From Candidatus Edwardsbacteria bacterium RifOxyA12_full_54_48 (GTDB taxonomy: Bacteria; Edwardsbacteria; AC1; EtOH8): DNA of 64,000 bases. Shown here piece by piece: positions 17,500-24,166 of the stretch. The stretch covers positions 175,255 to 239,254 of the forward strand of contig MFFN01000005.1 in NCBI GenBank assembly GCA_001777915.1. The letters are read 5' to 3'. The notes beneath the pieces are model-generated. The model did not search any database. It saw only the letters and a list, made by a program, of their open reading frames with translations, and was not told where the DNA came from. The position numbers were made by a program, and so were the translations under genes. How positions within the stretch are numbered: the stretch's first letter is position 1; every line of letters begins with the position of its first letter.

Positions 17500-19527
17500 A
17501 TGGCCCAAACCAAAATCAACCCCATCAAAGTCCTTTTGATATGCCTGGCCACGGCCGTGGTGGTGGGCCTGACCGCCGGGTATTTTTACCGTCCGCTGGA
17601 ATCCTCGCTGCAGAAGACTGCCAGCCTGATGATCATGGGTTTTTGTCTGGCCCTGCTGGTGATATACGCGGTTCTGACATTCAGATACTGGCGGGTGGAA
17701 AAACGGGGAAGCTGGCAGTTTTTCCAGGTACTGACCCTGACCGCCGCCACCGGCCTGGCGGTCCAGCTTAGCGGAGCTCTGGCCTCGCCGCTGGTGCTTT
17801 TATACGGCCTATTGATAGTCCTTTCCATCTTCCGCAGCGATAAGTGGAAAGCCGTGCCCCTGGCATCCATCCTGCTGATCGAGCTGGGCTCCAGTTTTCT
17901 GGGCGGACGCTGGCGGCAGGAATTGCTGCCGGGCATGACGATAACTGCCGCATTGACATTGCTCTATGTCATCAGCCTGGTGATCACCAGGCGGGGGCGC
18001 AGTTCCGGAGCAGGCGGCCAGCCGGCAATGTCATTCGACGAACCGGTTATCGTCCAGAAAGACCTTAAAGAGGATCTGGCCTCGCTGTGCAGTCTGATAC
18101 AGGCGGCCATGAGAACCAAGACCAGCGCCATTTTCCGGGCTGACAATCCTACCGGCACTTTGAATATGATGGCTTTCAAAAGCTACAGCGCCGAGGTCAT
18201 CAAGGATGCCTCCCTGGAGATCCGCAGCAGCCTTTTGGGCTGGGCGGCCCGGGAGCGCCAGGGCCTTTTATATGCCAGTTACGAAAGGGACTCAAGGGAC
18301 CTGGGATATTACCGGAAATCCGAGGAGGTCCGCTCGGTGCTGTCGGTGCCGGTGCTGCAGGAGAGCGAAGTGATCGGGGTGCTGGTGGTTGACAGCGAAC
18401 AGGCCGGGGCATTCAACGAAAACGACAAGATCCTTTTGGCCGGGTTCGCCGAGGAGGCGGCCAAGCTGGTGCATTTCCATCAGAGCCACTCGGCCCTGGG
18501 GTTGGAGAAGGACCGGCTGCAGCAGTGGAACAGCCGCCTGGAGCTGATGGCCTCCCGCCTGAAGATCAACGACGTCATCAAGATAATCCAGGAGCTGATC
18601 CCCCGGCTGGTGCCCTGCGACCATATAGTCCTGCTGGAGGTGTTGTCCGAACCGGGGAAAGCCCGGGTGCTGTTATCCGACCCGGCCAATGCCGGCTACC
18701 CCGCCCCGGGAACGGAGATAGACATAGCCGGCTCGCTCTCCGAGCAGGCGGTCAACCTGAAGGAATGGCGCTCGGTGGACGATTTTTATAGGCGGTCCAT
18801 AGGCATCAATCGTTTTTCCGAAGACGAGAGGCCGGACCACGGATTTCGCTCGGTGCTGGCGGCGCCGCTGTTATACGAGGATGTCTGCCATTACGTGCTG
18901 GTGCTGGAAAGCCGCCAGCCTAAAGCCTTCGAGGCCGACCGGGACACCATCCACATCATCGCCGGACAGTTCTCGCTGGCTTTGAAGAGCGCCGCCATGT
19001 ACGAGGAAAAGGAAACATTAGCCATCCGGGACGGGCTGACCGGGCTGGCCAACCACCGCCGGTTTCAGGAATATCTGGAGGAGACCATTGCAAAGGCCGG
19101 CAGCCAGCCGGTGGGCATAGCCCTGTTCGATATTGATTTCTTCAAGAAGCTGAACGACAATTATGGGCATCCCATAGGCGATGCGGTGCTGAAAGAGGTG
19201 GCCGCCCGGCTGAAGAGAAGCATATCTTCTTTCGATTTCGTGGCCCGCTACGGGGGCGAGGAGTTCATTGCGGTGTGGCCGGGACGGAACGACAAGGAGG
19301 CCGCCCAGCTGGCCGAACAGGTGCGCCTGGCCATCGAAGGGGAAAAATTCCAGACCACGGCTGGGGACCTGCCGGTGACCGTCAGCCTGGGGGTGGCTTC
19401 CTATCCCCAGGACGCCAAGAAGAAGGCCGAATTGATAAAAGCAGCCGACGAGGCGCTATATGCGGCCAAGAAGGGCGGGAGGAACCGGGTGGTTCGGTTC
19501 GCCGCCATGGAGAAGGACCCGGGTTAG
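17500..19527 (+). CDS. Membrane GAF-GAF-GGDEF protein (diguanylate cyclase)
   Basis: A 675-residue signalling protein. Six hydrophobic helices fill residues 8-165. Two GAF-like regions follow (about 190-330 with GVLVVDSEQAGAFNENDK, and 350-490 with FRSVLAAPLL). A GGDEF domain sits at 515-670 (DGLTGLANHRRF, FDIDFFKKLNDNYGH, active-site RYGGEEF near 584). The intact GGEEF predicts c-di-GMP synthesis. No RxxD inhibitory site sits upstream of it (SSFD occupies that position), so product inhibition may be absent. A similar gene lies at 32.3 kb. Confidence 0.88.
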   Translation: MAQTKINPIKVLLICLATAVVVGLTAGYFYRPLESSLQKTASLMIMGFCLALLVIYAVLTFRYWRVEKRGSWQFFQVLTLTAATGLAVQLSGALASPLVLLYGLLIVLSIFRSDKWKAVPLASILLIELGSSFLGGRWRQELLPGMTITAALTLLYVISLVITRRGRSSGAGGQPAMSFDEPVIVQKDLKEDLASLCSLIQAAMRTKTSAIFRADNPTGTLNMMAFKSYSAEVIKDASLEIRSSLLGWAARERQGLLYASYERDSRDLGYYRKSEEVRSVLSVPVLQESEVIGVLVVDSEQAGAFNENDKILLAGFAEEAAKLVHFHQSHSALGLEKDRLQQWNSRLELMASRLKINDVIKIIQELIPRLVPCDHIVLLEVLSEPGKARVLLSDPANAGYPAPGTEIDIAGSLSEQAVNLKEWRSVDDFYRRSIGINRFSEDERPDHGFRSVLAAPLLYEDVCHYVLVLESRQPKAFEADRDTIHIIAGQFSLALKSAAMYEEKETLAIRDGLTGLANHRRFQEYLEETIAKAGSQPVGIALFDIDFFKKLNDNYGHPIGDAVLKEVAARLKRSISSFDFVARYGGEEFIAVWPGRNDKEAAQLAEQVRLAIEGEKFQTTAGDLPVTVSLGVASYPQDAKKKAELIKAADEALYAAKKGGRNRVVRFAAMEKDPG

Positions 19528-19650
19528 CCACCAAGGCACAAAGGCTTTTACTGTCATCCCGGGGTGATTTCAATGCAATACAGGTTGAGGAATGCGGAAT
19601 CGTCACCCATTCGGCTAGTATGATAACCGGCAGGTCTCAGGGTGACAGCA
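19527..19650. repeat. Dispersed repeat segment with an inverted repeat
   Basis: It begins with CCACCAAGGCACAAAGGC, a copy of the CACAAAG family seen at 48.9, 53.3 and 58.2 kb. It then has CTGTCATCCC (19551-19560) and GGGTGACAG (19640-19648) as inverted arms. It separates the GGDEF gene from the recombinase gene. Confidence 0.5.
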
Positions 19651-19673
19651 TCAAGTCATATTTTTATAAAAGT

Positions 19674-20543
19674 ATGCCCATTAATAAATTCATAACATAT
19701 ATCAAGGTCCAGCGCAATTTGGCCGACAACACCTGCCAGGCCTACCAGCGGGACCTGCGGCAGTTCTTCGATCATCTTAAATATGATGACCTGACCAAGA
19801 TCGACCGCAATATCATCCGCAATTATCTGGGTATACTGCAAAGGCAGGGATTGGACAAGCGTTCGGCGGCCAGAAAGCTTTCGACCATAAAAGCCTTCTT
19901 CAAATACTGCGCCCGGGAGAATATAGTTTCTGTCAACCCGGCCTTGGGATTAAGATCCCCCAAGCTGGATAAAAAACTGCCTTCGTTCCTTTCCGAACAG
20001 CAGGCGGAGGAGGCCGTCCAGTCAAACCAGGAAAAGCCGGAGGATACGGTCCGCAACAATGCCATTATGGAACTGTTATACGGCAGCGGATTGCGGTCAT
20101 CGGAGCTGCTGGGACTGAAGGCCGGGGATCTGGACCTCTCCGGCGGGCAGGTCAAGGTCATGGGCAAGGGCAGCAAGCAAAGGATAGTGCCGTTGACCCG
20201 CGAATCCATCAGCGCTTTGAAAAAATACATTGCCGGGCGGGAGAATCAGGAAATAGTTTTCCGGGGGGCGCGGGGGATGGCCCTCAACCGGAGGCAGTTG
20301 CAAAGGATCGTCCAGACCCGCATCCGCTCGGCCAACTACGGGGGCAAGGCCAGCCCCCATGTCCTGCGACATTCCTTCGCCACCCATCTGTTGGACCGGG
20401 GGGCCGACCTGAAGGCGGTCAAGGAACTGTTGGGCCACGCCAACCTGTCCACCACCCAGATATACACTCACATCACCACCGACCGGCTGAAGAAGGTATA
20501 CCAGCAGGCCCATCCCCGGGCGGACGATGAGGAACAGGAATAG
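19674..20543 (+). CDS. Tyrosine recombinase, XerC/XerD type
   Basis: A 289-residue site-specific recombinase of the kind that resolves chromosome dimers at dif. Residues 1-85 form the SAM-like core-binding domain (IKVQRNLADNTCQAYQRDLRQF). The catalytic domain has all key residues: Arg in GSGLRSSELLGL, Lys in GKGSKQR, HVLRHSFATH, GHANLSTTQIYTH with the Tyr nucleophile. Length and motifs match chromosomal Xer rather than phage integrases. A second Xer lies at 47.6 kb. The start has only a weak ribosome site. Confidence 0.9.
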   Translation: MPINKFITYIKVQRNLADNTCQAYQRDLRQFFDHLKYDDLTKIDRNIIRNYLGILQRQGLDKRSAARKLSTIKAFFKYCARENIVSVNPALGLRSPKLDKKLPSFLSEQQAEEAVQSNQEKPEDTVRNNAIMELLYGSGLRSSELLGLKAGDLDLSGGQVKVMGKGSKQRIVPLTRESISALKKYIAGRENQEIVFRGARGMALNRRQLQRIVQTRIRSANYGGKASPHVLRHSFATHLLDRGADLKAVKELLGHANLSTTQIYTHITTDRLKKVYQQAHPRADDEEQE

Positions 20544-20586
20544 AGGGCACATAGTTTCATCCCTTAATAACAATCTGGAGGATAAA

Positions 20587-20938
20587 ATGAAAATAATTAA
20601 TATTTTATTATTGCTTATTACTGGTGCTGTTAGTACGATAGGTGTATTAATTTTTAATAATCTTTTCATCGGATTTCCATCCTATCAACAGAATATAGAA
20701 AACATTAAAAAAATTGAGATAGGTATGAATAAAAAAGAAGTAATGAATATAATGAAAGTCACACCAACCCATATACATTTTTTCAGAAATGAAAGATGCC
20801 CCTGAAACTGAAACATGGGTATACTATGCACCTCCGATAATATCAACCCAACCACATATAATGTTTGATTATAAAACTGGAGTTGTTAAATTTATATCAA
20901 TTAATGAAGGGATAACAAAGGGAAGTACAGGGTATTAA
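20587..20938 (+). pseudogene. Small lipid/membrane protein with a BamE-like fold, frameshifted
   Basis: The ATG at 20587 follows GGAGG and encodes an N-terminal hydrophobic helix, then KKIEIGMNKKEVMNIMKVTP, a SmpA/BamE-like motif. The frame ends at 20805, but the next frame continues from about 20784 with DAPETETWVYYAPP and IMFDYKTGVVKFISIN to a stop at 20936-20938. Removing one T from the T6 run (20778-20783) joins them into about 116 residues that read well. It could be a sequencing indel, phase variation or a real pseudogene. The gene is much more AT-rich than its neighbours, a sign of transfer. Confidence 0.65.
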
Positions 20939-20970
20939 TATAATGAACTGATTTTGAATCTGCTCCTTAT

Positions 20971-21056
20971 GACCGCCCCCTCAGCCCCCTCCGATGCGGA
21001 GGGGGATCGTTGTTTTCCCTCTCCAAATGCTTTTGGAGAGGGCGGGGTGAGGGCAA
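20971..21056. repeat. Tandem pair of CCCTCTCC/GGAGAGGG-type palindromes
   Basis: CCCCCTCCGATGCGGAGGGGG is followed by CCCTCTCC...GGAGAGGG. They are two hairpin-forming copies of a dispersed family also found at 7.3, 25.3, 25.8 and 30.5-30.8 kb. Confidence 0.6.
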
Positions 21057-21067
21057 AAAACATCCCG

Positions 21068-21096
21068 TTGCAAATCAAATTAATTTGTGCTAAAAT
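21068..21096 (+). promoter_or_regulatory. Predicted promoter of ppdK
   Basis: TTGCAA (21068-21073), a 17-base spacer and TAAAAT (21091-21096). The leader is about 65 bases. It contains a perfect hairpin GCCGTG-TGAT-CACGGC (21139-21154) that abuts the AGGAGG ribosome site (21155-21160). Confidence 0.6.
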
Positions 21097-21167
21097 TATC
21101 ACTTGTTTTGGAAACCAAAACCCAACAACATATATATTGCCGTGTGATCACGGCAGGAGGAGTTCAA

Positions 21168-24047
21168 ATGTCCAAGTATGTCTATTTCTTCGGCGGGAAA
21201 TCGGCCGAAGGAAGCGCCAGCGACAAGAATCTTTTGGGCGGCAAGGGCGCCAACCTGGCCGAGATGTGCCATCTGGGGATCCCGGTGCCGGCCGGATTCA
21301 CCATCTCCACCGAGATGTGCACCGTATTCTACAAGAACAACAAGAAATATCCGCCGGAGCTGAAAAAGCAGGTGGAGACCGCCCTGGCCAAGGTGGAGAA
21401 GGTGATGGGCATGAAGTTCGGCGACAAGCAGAACCCCCTGCTGGTCTCGGTGCGTTCCGGAGCACGCAGTTCCATGCCCGGAATGATGGAGACGGTGCTG
21501 AACGTCGGCCTGTGCTCGGCCACCATCCCCGGGATGATAAAGAAGACCAACAACCCCCGCTTCGTCTACGACGCCTACCGCCGCCTGATCATGATGTACT
21601 CCGACGTGGTGATGGAAAAGGCCGCCGGAATGGAGCCCAAGGAGGGCCAGGGGATCCGCAAGCAGCTGGACGACATGCTGGGCGTGGTGAAAAAGAACAA
21701 GGGATACAAGACCGACGCCGATCTGACCGAGAACGATCTGATAGATCTGTGCGGCCGCTTCAAGGCCAAGGTCAAGGAAGTGATCGGCCAGGAATTTCCC
21801 GATAATGCCATGGATCAACTATGGGGCGGCATCGGAGCGGTGTTCTCCTCCTGGAACGGCAAGCGGGCCATCTCCTACCGGAGGATAGAGGGCATCCCCG
21901 ACGAATGGGGAACCGCGGTCAACGTTCAGGCCATGGTGTTCGGCAATATGGGAGAATCCTCGGCCACCGGCGTGGCCTTCTCCCGCAATCCGGCCAACGG
22001 CGACAATCATTTTTATGGCGAGTGGCTGGTCAACGCCCAGGGCGAGGACGTGGTGGCCGGCATCCGCACCCCCAATCCGCTGAACGAGGACACCAAGAAC
22101 GAGCAGAACAGGCATATGTCCTCCCTGCAGACCGCCATGCCGGAGGTCTACAAGGAACTGAACGGCTTCCGCAACCGCCTGGAGAAGCACTACCGCGACA
22201 TGCAGGACATCGAATTCACCATCCAGGAGGGCCGTTTGTGGATGCTGCAGTGCCGCATCGGCAAGCGCACCGGCACCGCCGCCCTGAACATGGCCATGGA
22301 CATGGTGGAGGAGAAGCTGATCACCAAGGCTGACGCCGTCACCCGAGTGTCCCCGGCCCAGCTGGACGAGCTGCTGCACCCCATCGTCGACCCGGCCGCA
22401 GAGAAGAATTCCGCGGTGCTGGCCAAGGGCCTGCCGGCCGGACCGGGCGGGGCCAACGGCCAGATAGTCTTCACCGCCAGCGATGCGGTGGCCTGGCAGA
22501 AGCAGGGCCAGAAGGTGATCCTGGTCCGCGAAGAGACCAACCCCGAGGATGTGGAGGGGATGAGGGCCGCGGTGGGCATCCTGACCGCCCGAGGCGGGAT
22601 GACCTCGCACGCCGCTCTGGTGGCCCGGGGCTGGGGCAAGTGCTGCATCGTGGGCAGCAGCTCCCTGCATATCGACGCCCATGCCAAGACCATGAAGGTG
22701 GGCGACAAAGTTTTCAAGGAAGGCGATCATATCACCCTTAACGGGACCCGGGGCTACGTCTATGCCGGGCAGCTGGCTATGATCGACGCCACCGAGAATC
22801 CCCGCTTTATGGGCTTCATGAAATACGTGGATTCCTACCGCCAGATGAAGGTCCGCACCAACGCCGACACCCCGGAGGATGCCGCCAAGGCCCGGGGATT
22901 CGGGGCCGAAGGCATAGGGCTGTTCCGCACCGAGCACATGTTCTACGGCAAGAATTCCGAAGCCCCGCTGTTCTGCCTGCGCAAGATGATCATCTCCCAG
23001 AGCGTCGAGGAGCGTCGGGCGGCCCTGGCCGAGCTTTACCCCTTCGTCAAGAAGGACATCAAGGCCACTTTGGAGGTGATGGACGGATTTCCTGTCACCA
23101 TCCGGCTGCTGGACCCGCCGCTGCACGAGTTCGTGCCCACCCGCCAGGAGGAGCGCAACAAACTGGCCCAGGCCCTGGGCATCACCCCCGAAGCGCTCGA
23201 TAACCGGGCCGACGATCTGCACGAGTCCAACCCCATGATGGGCCACCGCGGGGTGCGCCTGGGCGTCACCTATCCCGAGATCACCGAGATGCAGGTGCGG
23301 GCCATCCTGGAATCCACCGTGGAGCTGATCAAGGAGGGCAAGAAGATCAGCCCTGAGATCATGGTCCCGGTGGTGGGAATGAAGAACGAGCTGGTGGACC
23401 AGAAGGCCATCGTGGACAAGATCTACGCCGAGGTATGCGCCAAGTACGGCGTCAAGAAGATCGACTACATGTACGGCACCATGATCGAGGTCCCGCGGGC
23501 CGCGCTGACCGCCAACCGGATAGCCGAAACGGCCGAGTTCTTCTCCTACGGCACCAACGACCTGACCCAGATGGGCTTCGGATTCTCGCGCGACGACATC
23601 GGGGGATTCGTGCCGGCCTACGTGGAGAAGAAGATCCTGCCGGCCGACCCCTTCCAGATCCTGGATCAGGAGGGCATCGGGCAGCTGCTGGAGATAGGCA
23701 TCCAGCGGGGCCGGGCCACCAGGCCCAACCTGAAGGTGGGCATCTGCGGGGAGCATGGCGGGGAGCCGTCATCGGTGGAGTTCTGCCACCGGGTGGGAAT
23801 GAATTACGTTTCCTGTTCGCCGTTCCGGGTGCCGATCGCCAGGCTGGCCGCGGCTCAGGCGGCTATTAAAGACATGAAGGCAGAGAAGTCTAAAATCGGA
23901 AATCGGAAACCGAAGACCGTGAAGCCGAAAGCGACACCTCGACGAAGCTCGGTGCCCACAACCAAGAAGGCTGTGAAAAAAGCAGTCAAGAAAAAAGGCA
24001 CACCTCGACGAGGCTCGGTGTCCGCATTGAAAAAAGGCAAGAAGTAA
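21168..24047 (+). CDS. ppdK: Pyruvate, phosphate dikinase with a repeat-derived tail
   Basis: Interconverts pyruvate, ATP and Pi with PEP, AMP and PPi. The 959-residue protein has the N-terminal nucleotide-binding domain (GGKGANLAEM, SVRSGARSSMPGMMET). The phosphohistidine site is GGMTSHAALVARGWGKCC (His about 480) and the PEP-binding C-terminal domain has GTNDLTQMGFGFSRDD and GICGEHGG. The enzyme proper ends near residue 905. The remaining basic tail (TPRRSSVP, KKAVKKAVKKKG, TPRRGSVS) comes from two copies of a dispersed palindrome. ATG 21168 is chosen behind AGGAGG. Confidence 0.96.
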   Translation: MSKYVYFFGGKSAEGSASDKNLLGGKGANLAEMCHLGIPVPAGFTISTEMCTVFYKNNKKYPPELKKQVETALAKVEKVMGMKFGDKQNPLLVSVRSGARSSMPGMMETVLNVGLCSATIPGMIKKTNNPRFVYDAYRRLIMMYSDVVMEKAAGMEPKEGQGIRKQLDDMLGVVKKNKGYKTDADLTENDLIDLCGRFKAKVKEVIGQEFPDNAMDQLWGGIGAVFSSWNGKRAISYRRIEGIPDEWGTAVNVQAMVFGNMGESSATGVAFSRNPANGDNHFYGEWLVNAQGEDVVAGIRTPNPLNEDTKNEQNRHMSSLQTAMPEVYKELNGFRNRLEKHYRDMQDIEFTIQEGRLWMLQCRIGKRTGTAALNMAMDMVEEKLITKADAVTRVSPAQLDELLHPIVDPAAEKNSAVLAKGLPAGPGGANGQIVFTASDAVAWQKQGQKVILVREETNPEDVEGMRAAVGILTARGGMTSHAALVARGWGKCCIVGSSSLHIDAHAKTMKVGDKVFKEGDHITLNGTRGYVYAGQLAMIDATENPRFMGFMKYVDSYRQMKVRTNADTPEDAAKARGFGAEGIGLFRTEHMFYGKNSEAPLFCLRKMIISQSVEERRAALAELYPFVKKDIKATLEVMDGFPVTIRLLDPPLHEFVPTRQEERNKLAQALGITPEALDNRADDLHESNPMMGHRGVRLGVTYPEITEMQVRAILESTVELIKEGKKISPEIMVPVVGMKNELVDQKAIVDKIYAEVCAKYGVKKIDYMYGTMIEVPRAALTANRIAETAEFFSYGTNDLTQMGFGFSRDDIGGFVPAYVEKKILPADPFQILDQEGIGQLLEIGIQRGRATRPNLKVGICGEHGGEPSSVEFCHRVGMNYVSCSPFRVPIARLAAAQAAIKDMKAEKSKIGNRKPKTVKPKATPRRSSVPTTKKAVKKAVKKKGTPRRGSVSALKKGKK
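23934..24023. repeat. Two in-frame copies of CACCTCGACGARGCTCGGTG in the ppdK tail
   Basis: The copies at about 23935-23954 and 24001-24020 differ by one base and are partly palindromic. Each encodes TPRR(S/G)SV. They are bracketed by Lys-rich codons and end just before the ppdK stop. Confidence 0.7.
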
Positions 24048-24059
24048 CCAGAATCATAT

Positions 24060-24091
24060 AAAAAGCCCCTTCAGCAATGAAGGGGCTTTTT
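24060..24091 (+). terminator. Rho-independent terminator of ppdK
   Basis: AAAAAGCCCCTTCA (24060-24073), loop GCAA, TGAAGGGGCTTTTT (24078-24091): a perfect 14-bp stem with a T tract. Confidence 0.92.
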
Positions 24092-24106
24092 GGTATGTTT
24101 TTATGC

Positions 24107-24135
24107 TTGTTTTTGTTAAAAATTAGGTGTATCCT
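24107..24135 (+). promoter_or_regulatory. Possible promoter of the R-M gene
   Basis: TTGTTT (24107-24112), a 17-base spacer and TATCCT (24130-24135), 30 bases before the ATG. This is a weak match. Confidence 0.35.
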
Positions 24136-24166
24136 TAACGCAATTACTAAACGATATGAGGTAAAC

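Noticed and set aside
21819..23756. A 645-codon minus-strand open frame opposite ppdK
   Set aside because: Shadow of the strongly GC3-biased ppdK gene; the product is His/Gly/Leu-rich with no family pattern.
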